Source of the DNA: Candidatus Hinthialibacter antarcticus
GTDB lineage: Bacteria; Hinthialibacterota; Hinthialibacteria; Hinthialibacterales; Hinthialibacteraceae
DNA length: 64,000 bases
Direction: 5' to 3'
NCBI GenBank assembly: GCA_030765645.1
Contig: JAVCCE010000011.1
Coordinates: 1 to 64,000, forward strand
Part shown: positions 46,951 to 55,886 of the stretch, one piece after another
Layout of the letters: every line of letters begins with the position of its first letter
Numbering within the stretch: the stretch's first letter is position 1
The notes under the pieces: model-generated
The model's database searches: none
Told to the model about the DNA's origin: nothing
The model's input: the letters and a program-made list of their open reading frames with translations, nothing else
Position numbers and translations under genes: made by a program

Positions 46951-47508
46951 CTAATCTGTTCGCTTGAGTTCTATGGGGTCTCCGTACATTTTATCATCAC
47001 CAACATGCTCAGAAATAAACGCTTGTATCTGGTCGGTTGAGGCGGAAACTAACTTGATATCATCTCTGCCAATCACGAATGGAAGCGCGTGTTCTTTCTC
47101 AAGCATCTCGCCTAGCCAGTCTGGACTAAGCGGATGGAGTTTCAATCCATCATTCCATTCCACCCAAAATATGTGATAGACAGGCAGCAGGTGAAACTTG
47201 GTCAAATCGCCCTCGCCTTTCAGGTCAACAACGATAGTATTCAAAAACTGGCGGCCTTCGATTTCACACAAGGCTGCCTCAAACTCGGCTTCTTTTCCGC
47301 CGTCTTGAACGTAGGTTAGTTTATATAGTTTAGTCCCGCTGCGTTCCGAAAACGTCCACTGTCCGTCTTCGTCATCATGCCATACGCCTAAAAGGGTTGG
47401 GCTATAGACGAGGTTGTGTTCGTCATATAAGGGCTGGAGGAAAGGGATATAACATCCAGAAAAAACCACTGCCATGCAGCAAAAAATGAAAACAGCCCGT
47501 GCGTTCAT
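46951..47508 (-). CDS. Putative lipoprotein of unknown function
   Basis: 185 residues with a lipoprotein signal: MNARAVFIFCCMAVVFSGC, lipid-accepting Cys19. The mature domain looks beta-rich (LGVWHDDEDGQWTFSERSG, YKLTYVQDGGKEAEFEAALC). No family recognised with certainty. It precedes the membrane protein gene at 46339-46944 by 6 nt. Confidence 0.65.
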   Translation of the reverse strand: MNARAVFIFCCMAVVFSGCYIPFLQPLYDEHNLVYSPTLLGVWHDDEDGQWTFSERSGTKLYKLTYVQDGGKEAEFEAALCEIEGRQFLNTIVVDLKGEGDLTKFHLLPVYHIFWVEWNDGLKLHPLSPDWLGEMLEKEHALPFVIGRDDIKLVSASTDQIQAFISEHVGDDKMYGDPIELKRTD

Positions 47509-47596
47509 GTTGCGTCTCCCCGTGAAAAATCATCAATGTAATAAACTGTTACCGCTATTTTCATCCAAAATTGCGGTAATTGATAGAGCACAAGTA

Positions 47597-47629
47597 ACAA
47601 AAAAACAGGCGAACATTGCGTCCGCCTGC
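47597..47629 (-). terminator. Intrinsic terminator of the oxidoreductase gene
   Basis: On the minus strand CAGGCG and CGCCTG pair over an 11-nt loop and are followed by TTTTTTT, about 30 nt after the stop at 47658. Confidence 0.75.
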
Positions 47630-47657
47630 GATTCTTGAACTTACCGTGACAATAAGA

Positions 47658-48983
47658 TTATAAGTACGTATATGGAGCGCGAGGTTCGCGATCCAAGTGT
47701 TGATTGGCTTTTGCACTGTTGGTGAATATCTCTTTTTTCGGGTCCCACTTGAGCGATTCGCCTGTCCAGCCGCAAATGTTAGCCAGGTGACAGACGCTCA
47801 CGGAACGATGACCGACCTCAGCGTGGCAAATCGGGTTTTCACGCGTTTTAACGCAATTCAAGAAGTCCTGAATATGGTCGTTGCTCTCATACAAACGAAT
47901 ATCGCTATCTTTGAGCGGCTCGTTAAAGAGACCTTCGGGATCGCTGCTATTATCGCCGCGCGTACACCAGATGTTTCCCTTCTCGCCATGGAAGGTCACG
48001 CCGCCTTTGAGGCCGTTGCCAAAGTTAACCACGACGCCATTCGCATAAGTGAACTTAAAGCGAAACGAAGTGAAGGTGTTGTACATTCCAGGTTTGGTTT
48101 CGGCTGTGCCTTCTACAGCAATCGGACCGGTTTCATCCATACCAAGCCCCCATTGGGTAATGTCGAGGTGGTGGGCGCCCCAGTCGGTGACCATGCCGCC
48201 GGAATAATCAAAGAACCAGCGGAAATTCACATGGCAGCGTTCGGGGTTAAACTCGGCCCAGGGGGCCGGTCCCAACCAGCGGTCCCAATCGAAGCCCGCC
48301 GGAACCGGCATATTCGGAACAGGTTCTTTTTGCGGCGCGCCGCCAACGCCGACATCGACGTGAGTAATCTTACCGATGCGGCCATTGCGGACATACTCAC
48401 AAGCCTGGCGGAACTTTGAGTCGGAGCGTTGTTGCGACCCGGTCTGGAACACGCGGCCTGTGCGATTGGCGGTATCTGAAACCGCGCGGCCTTGCTTAAT
48501 CGTGAGCGTCATCGGCTTTTCGCCGTACACATCTTTGCCCGCTTGCATGGCGTCGATGTAGACTTTGGCGTGCCAGTGGTCTGGAACGCAAGACAGTACC
48601 GCATCAATGTCTTTCCGTTCGATCATCTGGCGGTAGTCGAGATAAGCGTCGACGGCGTTATCCGGCATCGGATAGCGCACCATTTCAGCGCCGTCGCCTT
48701 GAATATATTCCCGGTCCAATCCTGCCTGATCGTCGAGAAATTTTTGAGCATGTAAAAGAAACGGCATATCCAGATCGCAAATTGCGGCGATTTGAACTTC
48801 TTCTTTGCGGAAGAAGTCGCGCATCATACCCGAACCGCGCCAACCCAGCCCGACGCAGCCAACGACGATTTTGTCAGACGGCGGCGCTGCGAATACGTGG
48901 CTTGGTACAAACGCCGGCGCAGCGGCAATCAATCCAGATGTTTTCAAAAATGACCGGCGACTATTATTTGCGTTCAAACTCAT
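47658..48983 (-). CDS. Tat-exported Gfo/Idh/MocA oxidoreductase
   Basis: 441 residues. Tat signal NSRRSFLKTSGLIAAAPAFV. The Rossmann domain follows with GCVGLGWRGSGMM, then VLSCVPDHWHAKV, the conserved EKPMT (YGEKPMTL) lysine, and the C-terminal alpha/beta domain with GGMVTDWGAHHLDITQWGLG. These are NAD(P)-dependent dehydrogenases or glycosidase-like enzymes acting on sugars or inositols; Tat-exported versions use a cofactor bound before export. AGAGG eight bases before the ATG. Confidence 0.92.
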   Translation of the reverse strand: MSLNANNSRRSFLKTSGLIAAAPAFVPSHVFAAPPSDKIVVGCVGLGWRGSGMMRDFFRKEEVQIAAICDLDMPFLLHAQKFLDDQAGLDREYIQGDGAEMVRYPMPDNAVDAYLDYRQMIERKDIDAVLSCVPDHWHAKVYIDAMQAGKDVYGEKPMTLTIKQGRAVSDTANRTGRVFQTGSQQRSDSKFRQACEYVRNGRIGKITHVDVGVGGAPQKEPVPNMPVPAGFDWDRWLGPAPWAEFNPERCHVNFRWFFDYSGGMVTDWGAHHLDITQWGLGMDETGPIAVEGTAETKPGMYNTFTSFRFKFTYANGVVVNFGNGLKGGVTFHGEKGNIWCTRGDNSSDPEGLFNEPLKDSDIRLYESNDHIQDFLNCVKTRENPICHAEVGHRSVSVCHLANICGWTGESLKWDPKKEIFTNSAKANQHLDREPRAPYTYL

Positions 48984-49219
48984 TCCAGTTTCCTCTCAGA
49001 GATGGATTCCATTAAAATTCCTGTCATAATACCATATAGAAAAAAAGATGAATACGGCTATATGACATTTCTAAGTCGTAAGGATTGACTTGGATGTTCA
49101 TCAGGCTAGACTCTGTGTTCGCCCCCAAGGGGTATTTTTTTTGCGCTGAAACAGAGCGGATAAAAAACACCTCACCATATTAGACTTATGTACTTTATTG
49201 CGGGGCCAGGAAATTACTC

Positions 49220-49468
49220 ATGGGCGAAAACATACTCAAACGGATTATCGATTCCTTAAAAGGAAGCAAATTCGCCAGCACAAAATTCGGCGATTTTTGC
49301 GTCGGCGTGTTGACCGAACTGGATTCGGTTACATGGCCCTCGAAGGATGAAGTCTATAACTCAACCGTAGTCGTTTTGATTGTTACCGCGATCTTTGCGA
49401 CATACAGCGGCTTTTGGGACGTGATGATGAACTTCGTCCGTCAGTTGATTCTTCCTTTGTATGGCTAA
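49220..49468 (+). CDS. secE: Preprotein translocase subunit SecE
   Basis: 82 residues with the SecE pattern: an amphipathic start, FGDFCVGVLTELDSVTWPSK (the conserved L-x-K/E-V-x-W-P region) and one membrane helix (STVVVLIVTAIFATYSGF). It forms the SecYEG channel. First gene of the secE-nusG-rplK-rplA cluster; the rpmG and tRNA-Trp genes often found upstream are missing. AGGA before the start. Confidence 0.95.
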   Translation: MGENILKRIIDSLKGSKFASTKFGDFCVGVLTELDSVTWPSKDEVYNSTVVVLIVTAIFATYSGFWDVMMNFVRQLILPLYG

Positions 49469-49486
49469 TTAGACGGAGATTTAAGC

Positions 49487-50029
49487 ATGCCGCTTCAATG
49501 GTACGCATTACATACATACGCTGGTGCGGAAAACAAGGTGAAAGAAAGCCTTGAAGCCACCGTTCGCGTGGATGAGATGGAGGATCGCATTACCCAAATC
49601 CTCATCCCCACCGAAGAAGTGGTTGAGATCCGTGACGGTAAGCGTTCCATTTCGACGCAGAAGATGTTTCCTAGTTATGTCATCATTGAAATGGAATATG
49701 ACGAAGAAACCTGGTCATTGATTAAAAACACGCCAGGCGTCACAGGGTTTGTCGGCCCGGGCCGTACGCCGACGCCGCTGAGCGATGCGGAAGTAGAAAA
49801 CATCCGCATTCAAATGACCGCGACCGAAGACAAACCGCGGCCTAAAATTGTGTTTGAAGAAGGCGAAACCGTTAAAGTCATCGAAGGGCCGTTCTTCAAC
49901 TTTACTGGTTACGTTTCAACGATTAATGATGAACGCGGTCGTTTGACCGTTATGGTTGATATTCTCGGTCGGTCAACTCCGGTTGAACTCGACTTTTTAC
50001 AAGTAGAGAAAATTACGCCGGAAGACTAA
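49487..50029 (+). CDS. nusG: Transcription termination/antitermination protein NusG
   Basis: 180 residues. The NGN domain starts [19 protein letters not shown] with [11 protein letters not shown] and the TPGVTGFVG loop; the C-terminal KOW domain has [19 protein letters not shown]. NusG links RNA polymerase to Rho or to the ribosome. GGAG precedes the start; 18 nt after secE. Confidence 0.97.
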   Translation: MPLQWYALHTYAGAENKVKESLEATVRVDEMEDRITQILIPTEEVVEIRDGKRSISTQKMFPSYVIIEMEYDEETWSLIKNTPGVTGFVGPGRTPTPLSDAEVENIRIQMTATEDKPRPKIVFEEGETVKVIEGPFFNFTGYVSTINDERGRLTVMVDILGRSTPVELDFLQVEKITPED

Positions 50030-50060
50030 ACTTCCAGGCGATTTTTTAGGAGTAAGTATC

Positions 50061-50492
50061 ATGGCGCCTCCAAAAAAGGTATTAGCGCAAATCAAATTGC
50101 AGTGTCCCGCTGGACAGGCCAACCCGGCGCCGCCCATTGGCCCGGCGCTTGGACAACATGGTCTGAACATCATGGACTTCTGCAAGCAGTTCAATGAACG
50201 AACCAAAGAGCAAACGGGCTTGATTATCCCCGTGGTGATTACTGTCTTTGCCGACCGTTCGTTCACGTTCATCACCAAGACGCCTCCCGCCGCCGTTTTA
50301 ATTAAGAAAGCGGCGAAAAAGGAAAAAGGCTCTGGCGCCCCCAACCGCGATAAGGTTGGAAAAATTACCAGAAAACAGGCCGAAGAAATTGGGCAGCTGA
50401 AAATGGCTGATCTCAATGCACACTCGGTCGAAAGCGCCGCTAGCATGATCGCTGGCACCGCGCGCTCAATGGGTATTGAGGTGGAAAACTAA
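50061..50492 (+). CDS. rplK: 50S ribosomal protein L11
   Basis: 143 residues matching L11 throughout: [26 protein letters not shown], the flexible linker, and the C-terminal rRNA-binding domain with [12 protein letters not shown] and the ending SMGIEVEN. It binds the GTPase centre of 23S rRNA. AGGAG precedes the start. Its stop overlaps the rplA start by one base (TAATG). Confidence 0.98.
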   Translation: MAPPKKVLAQIKLQCPAGQANPAPPIGPALGQHGLNIMDFCKQFNERTKEQTGLIIPVVITVFADRSFTFITKTPPAAVLIKKAAKKEKGSGAPNRDKVGKITRKQAEEIGQLKMADLNAHSVESAASMIAGTARSMGIEVEN

Positions 50493-51205
50493 TGGTTGCT
50501 CACGGTAAACGCTATAGAAACGCCGCTGAAGGTTTGAACCGCGATGACGTAAAAACCGTCAAAGACGCCGTCGCGCTCGCAAAGAAAAACGCAACCGCCA
50601 AATTTGATGAAACCATCGAATTGGTTGCAAACCTTGGCATTGATCCCAAAAAAGCCGACCAGATGGTGCGCGGAACGGTATCGCTTCCCCACGGCACGGG
50701 CAAGACGGTTCGCGTCGCCGTGTTTGCGGAAGGCGACCTCGCCACCCAAGCGAAAGAAGCAGGCGCTGACATCGTCGGCAGCGAAGACCTCGCCAAAGAT
50801 ATTCAGGGCGGGATGATGGATTTTGACATCGCAATCGCGACCCCGGACATGATGCGCGTCGTTGGTCGACTGGGTAAAGTGTTAGGCCCTCGCGGCTTGA
50901 TGCCCAACCCCAAAACAGGAACCGTCACGGCGGACGTCGCAAAAGCCGTTGAAGAATTTAAAGCGGGTAAGATCGAGTATCGCGCTGACAAAGCGGGAAC
51001 GGTCGCCGTCCCCGTTGGCAAAGCGTCATTCAGCGAAGCAGACCTGTTTGATAACGTAAAGTTGATTTTAAACACTTTACAGCGCGTAAGGCCGACCGCC
51101 GCAAAAGGCACCTATTTTAAAAGCGTGTTCCTTTCTTCGACGATGGGCCCAAGCGTAAAAATTGATACAAATGATATGCGCGACTTATCCCGTGCAGCCG
51201 CTTAA
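50492..51205 (+). CDS. rplA: 50S ribosomal protein L1
   Basis: 237 residues with L1 landmarks: [54 protein letters not shown] and the final [21 protein letters not shown]. It binds the L1 stalk, and in many bacteria represses its own mRNA. It is followed by a leader-type regulatory region, not directly by rplJ. Confidence 0.98.
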   Translation: MVAHGKRYRNAAEGLNRDDVKTVKDAVALAKKNATAKFDETIELVANLGIDPKKADQMVRGTVSLPHGTGKTVRVAVFAEGDLATQAKEAGADIVGSEDLAKDIQGGMMDFDIAIATPDMMRVVGRLGKVLGPRGLMPNPKTGTVTADVAKAVEEFKAGKIEYRADKAGTVAVPVGKASFSEADLFDNVKLILNTLQRVRPTAAKGTYFKSVFLSSTMGPSVKIDTNDMRDLSRAAA

Positions 51206-51239
51206 TTGGAGGCGCAACACGATTAAAAACGTCTGAAAA

Positions 51240-51361
51240 TTGATGTTCCCCAATCGAAGACCGCTGGTTCCTTAACGGGGTAAAACCTCCAGCCGAGATT
51301 GATCCTTATGACGCATGAGCCAGTACGCCGGTTTTGCGTCGGCGCATGAAGCCAAAACGCC
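51240..51361 (+). promoter_or_regulatory. Ribosomal protein L10 leader (autoregulatory RNA)
   Basis: The segment carries the L10-binding kink-turn of the rplJ leader family: CAATC-GAAGA-CCGCTGG (51251-51267) pairs with CCAGCCGAGATTG (51289-51301). The conserved AGACCG and CCGAGA internal loop lies on either side. A terminator follows at 51362. Binding of L10(L12)4 should favour termination and limit transcription of the genes downstream. Those genes are a histidine-phosphatase gene and then rplJ-rplL. Confidence 0.8.
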
Positions 51362-51394
51362 AAGGCCCAATCTCCTCTGATTGGGCCTTTTTTC
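51362..51394 (+). terminator. Attenuator terminator of the L10 leader
   Basis: AAGGCCCAATC and GATTGGGCCTT form an 11-bp perfect stem with a 6-nt loop, followed by TTTTTC. It lies between the L10-leader kink-turn and the histidine-phosphatase start codon. Confidence 0.88.
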
Positions 51395-51416
51395 TTGCGT
51401 TTTTTATGGACAACCA

Positions 51417-52079
51417 ATGAAAACGATCTACTTCGTCCGACACGGCCAGACAGAATTCAACTTGCAAAAACGATTGCAAGGCTGGCGGGATTCCCCGTTG
51501 TCGTCTGAAGGGACCGAACAAGTCAAGCGCGTAGCAAAAGCCGTTGAACAGTTAGACGCCATGCAAGGTTTTGTCAGCCCGTTAGGACGCGCTCAGCAGA
51601 CGGCGCAGATTATTCGAGAGCATGTCTCGTTTGATTTCGAAGCGCTCGATGATTTGCGTGAAGTTTCGTTTGGAGACTTTGAAGGCAACACGTTGCCCGA
51701 ACTGGATGTGAAGTTCCCCGGTCAGTGGGAGCAACGCCAGAACAATAAATGGACGTACTGCCCCCCTGGCGGCGAAGCCAACTGCGACGCCGTCGAACGG
51801 GGACAACACGCCATTGAGCGCTTTGCGAAAGAAGCCGAAAACGGCCCGGTTTTGGTTGTGGCGCATTTCGCCATCAATCGCATCGCCTTTTCGCTGCTGG
51901 CGGGGATCGAACCGGATACCATCATTCAGATCAACGTGCCGCACGAAGTGATTTACCGGGCGCAAGACGATGGAAACGGCTGGCAAGTCAGCCACTGGGA
52001 CACGCGAGACAAGGGTTCCTCTTTTCAAGCAGGATGGATCACGCAAGTTAGACCAGAAAACCAACCAATTGGTGGTTAA
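51417..52079 (+). CDS. Histidine phosphatase (phosphoglycerate mutase-like) family protein
   Basis: 220 residues. The phosphohistidine motif is YFVRHGQTEFN near the N-terminus. Other landmarks are the LQGWRDSPLSSEG loop, SPLGRAQQTAQII, the acidic REVSFGDFEGNTL, and the second catalytic His in VLVVAHFAINRIA. Possible roles are alpha-ribazole phosphatase (CobC), a sugar-phosphatase or a broad-specificity phosphatase; the sequence does not decide. It lies between the L10 leader/terminator and rplJ, and is therefore co-regulated with L10-L12. It has only a weak ribosome site. Confidence 0.9.
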   Translation: MKTIYFVRHGQTEFNLQKRLQGWRDSPLSSEGTEQVKRVAKAVEQLDAMQGFVSPLGRAQQTAQIIREHVSFDFEALDDLREVSFGDFEGNTLPELDVKFPGQWEQRQNNKWTYCPPGGEANCDAVERGQHAIERFAKEAENGPVLVVAHFAINRIAFSLLAGIEPDTIIQINVPHEVIYRAQDDGNGWQVSHWDTRDKGSSFQAGWITQVRPENQPIGG

Positions 52080-52098
52080 AAAAATATACGAAAGCATT

Positions 52099-52116
52099 GG
52101 GAGGAGGTGAAGCGGT
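52099..52116 (+). promoter_or_regulatory. Exceptionally strong Shine-Dalgarno of rplJ
   Basis: GGGAGGAGGTGA, seven bases before ATG 52117, includes an unbroken 9-base complement (AGGAGGTGA) to the 16S 3' end. It is much stronger than the sites of its neighbours. This fits high, independent translation of L10 behind the poorly translated phosphatase gene. Confidence 0.7.
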
Positions 52117-52650
52117 ATGCCAATACGCAGATCAGATAAAGTAAAACTCAGCGAAGAATACGCCGACTGGGTGAATGAATCGTCTAGTTTGCTGGTTTTC
52201 GACTACCGGGGCCTATCGGTGGAAGAATTCAGCGACTTACGAAACAAGGTTCGTGACGCAGGCGGTCGTCTTCGCGTTGTGCGCAACCGCATGTTTAAAC
52301 GGGCGATTGAATCCAAGCCGTTTACACAAATGAACGACTTGTTGCTTGGCCCCAGCGCAATCATCTTCGCCGGCGAGAGCGACCCTGTTGCTCCAGCCAA
52401 AGCGTTAGTTGATTTCGCCAAAGACCATGAAATCATCCAAATCAAAGGCGGTTCGATTTACGACGACTATCTCGAATCCAGCCAAGTGCAATTGTTGGCC
52501 AAGACACCGACATTGCCCGAATTGCATTCCAAGATTTTGGGTAGCGTCAAAGCCCCGGCAAGCGCCGTCTTGGGTTGTATCAAAGGTTCAAGCCAGAAAC
52601 TACACGGCTTATTCACGGCCTATGCAGACAAATTAGAACAAGCGGCGTAA
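52117..52650 (+). CDS. rplJ: 50S ribosomal protein L10
   Basis: 177 residues: the N-terminal rRNA-binding region (VFDYRGLSVEEFSDLRNKVR, LRVVRNRMFKRAI) and the middle GPSAIIFAGESDPVAPAKAL. The C-terminal helix, which binds L7/L12 dimers, ends LHGLFTAYADKLEQAA. Probably autoregulates through the upstream leader. Confidence 0.97.
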   Translation: MPIRRSDKVKLSEEYADWVNESSSLLVFDYRGLSVEEFSDLRNKVRDAGGRLRVVRNRMFKRAIESKPFTQMNDLLLGPSAIIFAGESDPVAPAKALVDFAKDHEIIQIKGGSIYDDYLESSQVQLLAKTPTLPELHSKILGSVKAPASAVLGCIKGSSQKLHGLFTAYADKLEQAA

Positions 52651-52693
52651 TCGCCCTAAAAAATACACAAAACTCTGAAGGAGCCTTAAAACA

Positions 52694-53071
52694 ATGGCAA
52701 GCGAAAAAATTGAACAAATATTGGAATTGGTCGGCGGCTTGACCCTGCTCGAAGCCAAAGAACTGGCGGATGAATTCGAAGAGAAATTCGGCGTCACCGC
52801 AGCAGCCCCAATGGCAATGGCAATGGCGCCCGGCGCTGATGCAGCCGCAGCGGAAGAACAATCTGAATTTGACGTTGTTCTCGTCAGCCCGGGTTCACAA
52901 AAGATCAAAGTCATTAAAGTCGTCCGCGAACTGACTGACTTGGGTCTCAAAGAAGCCAAGGATTTGGTTGACAACTCCCCCAAACCCGTCAAAGAAGGCG
53001 TCAGCAAAGACGACGCAGAGTCGGTCAAGGCCAAGTTGGAAGAAGTCGGCGCTACCGTCGAAATCAAGTAA
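52694..53071 (+). CDS. rplL: 50S ribosomal protein L7/L12
   Basis: 125 residues: an N-terminal dimerisation helix pair ([20 protein letters not shown]), an Ala/Met-rich hinge ([18 protein letters not shown]) and the C-terminal factor-binding domain ([20 protein letters not shown], then [13 protein letters not shown]). AGGAG precedes the start. In most bacteria rpoB follows; here a terminator follows instead. Confidence 0.98.
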   Translation: MASEKIEQILELVGGLTLLEAKELADEFEEKFGVTAAAPMAMAMAPGADAAAAEEQSEFDVVLVSPGSQKIKVIKVVRELTDLGLKEAKDLVDNSPKPVKEGVSKDDAESVKAKLEEVGATVEIK

Positions 53072-53098
53072 TTCCACTGACCAAACGCCTTACAACAA

Positions 53099-53134
53099 AG
53101 CGGGTAGACAATTTTGTCTACCCGCTTTTCTTTT
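53099..53134 (+). terminator. Strong terminator after rplL
   Basis: AGCGGGTAGACAA and TTGTCTACCCGCT form a perfect 13-bp stem followed by TTTTCTTTT. It ends the rplJ-rplL transcript, so rpoBC is not in this operon. Confidence 0.95.
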
Positions 53135-53184
53135 GCCTACCCATTTTTATACAATCTTAGCTTTATAGTGAATATATAAAAAAT

Positions 53185-53223
53185 GGTTCTTCCGAATACT
53201 GGATACTTTTTTTTATTATAAAG
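53185..53223 (-). repeat. Solo end fragment of the MITE-like repeat, copy F
   Basis: GGTTCTTCCGAATACTGG followed by ATACTTTTTTTT matches, in reverse orientation, the right terminus of copy A (98-136). The core hairpin and other end are missing, so this is a solo end or a deletion relic. Confidence 0.65.
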
Positions 53224-53312
53224 CGGCTATTACCTGGAAATCATCAAAAAATTGTGAGAGAATGAAAGTCTGATTTGTGTTGTTGAAATGACGCCGTCAA
53301 AGGGGACTCCCA

Positions 53313-54584
53313 ATGCACAATCGCCGACTATTTGTCAAATCATCCGCATTCGCACTTGCCTCAGCAGCGTCCGCTCGCCGCATCGTCGGCGCCAATGAGC
53401 GCATCAACATTGGCTGCATCGGCCTTGGCGGGCGCGGCAGTTGGCTGCAACGCCTGACCATGCAGCACATTGACGAATACAACGATGGCGCCATCGTCGC
53501 GCTCTGCGACGTGTACGCCAAGCGATTGAGTGAAGCGCATGAGCGTTGCCCAGACGCTAAAACCTATACGCACCATCAAGAGTTGCTCGATCAACCAGGC
53601 CTGGATGCGCTCATTGTCGCAACGCCGGACCACTGGCACGCTCCCATCACCATCATGGCGATGGAGAAAGGGCTGGACGTATATTGCGAAAAGCCCATGA
53701 CCCTGCATTGGGAAGAAGCCAAGGTTGTCGCTCAAAAAGCTAAAGAACTTAAGCGAGTCTTACAAATCGGCGTACAAGCGCTTTCGTGGAGCAAATGGCA
53801 CGAAGCCAAGAAACTCATTGACCAGGGAATGCTCGGTCATGTGGTTTGCTGCCAGGGAACCTATAGCCGCAATGTTCCGAACGGCGACTGGAATTACTAT
53901 GAAATTGACGAAAACGCAGGCCCTACAGGGAAAGGATTAGACCACCTCGACTGGAAGCAATGGCTGGGGTCTGCGCCGGAGCGGCCTTTTGATTCCGACC
54001 GCTACTTCCGCTTTCGCAAATATTGGGACTATTCAGGCGGCATCGCGACTGATTTGCATTACCACACCGTCGCCCCGTTTCATCTGGCCGTAAAAAATGA
54101 ACACCCAACCCGCGTGGCTGGTATGGGTGGAATATGGATCCACGACGATGGCAGAGAGGTTCCCGACACGTTTTTAACCGCAGCGGACTACCCCTCGAAA
54201 TACTCATTGACCGTACAGTCTTCGCAGGCGAATGAGGTTGGGTTCCGTACATTAATCCGGGGCGAAAAAGCGACCCTGTTTTGCGGCGCAGATTGGGAAG
54301 GCGAGACCTATGACCACCTGAAGGTCGTCCCGGAAAAACCATTTAAGGATGAATTTGTCAATCAATGGGGCAAAGAAGAAATTATTGTCCCCAATATCAG
54401 CGACGAAGGCGATGGCAAACACGTCGACAATTTCTTCGACTGCATCCGCTCGCGCAAGGCGCCTAACTGCAACGCTGACCTTGCGTTCAAAGTTATGACA
54501 GCGATCAATCTTTCCGTTCGCTCTTACCGTGAAGGCAAGGTGTTCTACTATGACCCCGAAAAAGAAGCCGTTTACTCAAAGTAG
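53313..54584 (+). CDS. Tat-exported Gfo/Idh/MocA oxidoreductase
   Basis: 423 residues. A Tat-type signal (HNRRLFVKSSAFALASAAS) is followed by the Rossmann domain (IGCIGLGGRGSWLQRL, IVATPDHWHAPI), the catalytic EKPMT lysine (YCEKPMTLHWEEA) and the C-terminal domain (YWDYSGGIATDLHYHTVAPF). It is a second, divergent paralogue of the enzyme at 47658-48983. Probably an extracytoplasmic sugar or inositol dehydrogenase or related glycoside-cleaving enzyme. GGGG lies upstream of the ATG. Confidence 0.9.
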   Translation: MHNRRLFVKSSAFALASAASARRIVGANERINIGCIGLGGRGSWLQRLTMQHIDEYNDGAIVALCDVYAKRLSEAHERCPDAKTYTHHQELLDQPGLDALIVATPDHWHAPITIMAMEKGLDVYCEKPMTLHWEEAKVVAQKAKELKRVLQIGVQALSWSKWHEAKKLIDQGMLGHVVCCQGTYSRNVPNGDWNYYEIDENAGPTGKGLDHLDWKQWLGSAPERPFDSDRYFRFRKYWDYSGGIATDLHYHTVAPFHLAVKNEHPTRVAGMGGIWIHDDGREVPDTFLTAADYPSKYSLTVQSSQANEVGFRTLIRGEKATLFCGADWEGETYDHLKVVPEKPFKDEFVNQWGKEEIIVPNISDEGDGKHVDNFFDCIRSRKAPNCNADLAFKVMTAINLSVRSYREGKVFYYDPEKEAVYSK

Positions 54585-54696
54585 GATTTAACTTAACTTT
54601 CGAATAGTGAATTCTATAAACATTTGACTTTCAGCGAAATTGAATCAGTGTATTAACTGTGATAGATTCAGTCGCAGCGCTGGTTTATGAGTTTTT

Positions 54697-54730
54697 CTGT
54701 TCATTTTTAGTGAACAGTTATCGTTTTTTA
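54697..54730 (+). terminator. Intrinsic terminator
   Basis: CTGTTCA and TGAACAG pair around a 7-nt loop, followed by TTATCGTTTTTTA, about 110 nt downstream of the oxidoreductase stop. Confidence 0.6.
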
Positions 54731-54786
54731 TGCGACATAAACAAGTGGTTTCACATCATTAGATCAATCATGCATGGAGAAAAGCC

Positions 54787-55884
54787 ATTATTACGCGCAT
54801 CCTCTTTGTCTTTATCATAATGATTTTTGGCTTCTTCTTAGTTAATAATGAACTGCTTCCATTATTAAACAACGAGACGGGTCAAACCGAAACACGCCCC
54901 TCAAGCGATGTTCTTACCGTGCGCGTCATAACGCAGCCCATCAGGATTACGTCAAACGATATTGTGTTTGATGCAATGGGTTCGGGCAGGGCCATACAAT
55001 CCGTACGTCTATACCCGGCTGTTTCTGAAGAAGTTATGGCGATCAATTTTAAAGCGGGCGACAAAGTCAAAAAAGATTCGATATTGGTTCAATTTGACGA
55101 CCGTGAAGAACAGCTGGCTGTCCAACTGGCGCAGGTGAAATTAAAAGATGCGCAAAGTTTACTCGAACGCTATCAATTGGCGGTTAAAGACGGGGCCGTG
55201 CCTGAAAGCGACGTCGATTCAGCCCGCGCAGCGGTCGATATCGCCCAGGTCATGCTCGGTCAAGCCAAATTGGCTGTGGAGGAGCGAAAGTTAAGAGCGC
55301 CCTTTGACGGCGTGGTTGGCATCCCCAAAATTGACCCCGGCGAGCGCGTTACAACGAACACCTTAATCACCGGAATCGACAACCGGTCAATTTTGCATGT
55401 TGATTTTGAAGTCCCCGAAGCATTAGCGCTTGGGCTGAAGCAAGAAAACACGATTACCGCAACCACGCCTGCGTTTCCAAACAAGACGTTTACCGGCATG
55501 ATCGCAGCGCTTGAAAGCCGGGTCGACCCTCAAAAGAGAACCATTATGGCCCGCGCCCGGATCGTGAATGAAGATGATTTTCTCAGACCGGGTATGTCGT
55601 TTATGACCCGTTTAGAAATTAAAGGGCAAGAATATCCAACCGTTCCTGAAATTTCTCTACAATGGGGGCGGGATGGCTCATTTGTCTGGCTGATTCGCGA
55701 CGAACTTGCGGACCGCATCCCCGTGCGCGTCATCGCGAGAACGGCGGGAGACGTTTTGGTCGAGTGTGAAGCAAACGAAACGGACCAAGTTGTGATCGAA
55801 GGATTACAGCGCTTGCAGCCTGGCAAAAAAGTCATTGTCGCCAGCAATACTCAATCCACTCAAATATCCGATATAAGCGAATAA
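54787..55884 (+). CDS. RND efflux periplasmic adaptor (membrane fusion protein)
   Basis: An HlyD/AcrA-type adaptor with an N-terminal membrane anchor, a biotinyl-lipoyl-like barrel split around a coiled hairpin (VMAINFKAGDKVKKDS ... KLRAPFDGVVGIPKIDPGE), and beta-barrel and membrane-proximal domains (FLRPGMSFMTRLE). It links the inner-membrane pump to the outer-membrane channel encoded downstream. The first ATG in frame is 54820, but the best ribosome site (GGAGA 54776-54780) is spaced for an ATT codon at 54787. That would add ITRILFVFII to the membrane anchor. If only standard starts are allowed, begin at 54820. Confidence 0.88.
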   Translation: MITRILFVFIIMIFGFFLVNNELLPLLNNETGQTETRPSSDVLTVRVITQPIRITSNDIVFDAMGSGRAIQSVRLYPAVSEEVMAINFKAGDKVKKDSILVQFDDREEQLAVQLAQVKLKDAQSLLERYQLAVKDGAVPESDVDSARAAVDIAQVMLGQAKLAVEERKLRAPFDGVVGIPKIDPGERVTTNTLITGIDNRSILHVDFEVPEALALGLKQENTITATTPAFPNKTFTGMIAALESRVDPQKRTIMARARIVNEDDFLRPGMSFMTRLEIKGQEYPTVPEISLQWGRDGSFVWLIRDELADRIPVRVIARTAGDVLVECEANETDQVVIEGLQRLQPGKKVIVASNTQSTQISDISE

Positions 55885-55886
55885 CC

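Noticed and set aside
49020-49219. tRNA-Trp or rpmG upstream of secE
   Set aside because: No cloverleaf or L33-like frame is visible in this spacer, although both are common there in other bacteria.
53072-53312. rpoB start after rplL
   Set aside because: No frame resembling RNA polymerase beta; a 13-bp terminator follows rplL and the next gene is a Gfo/Idh/MocA oxidoreductase.
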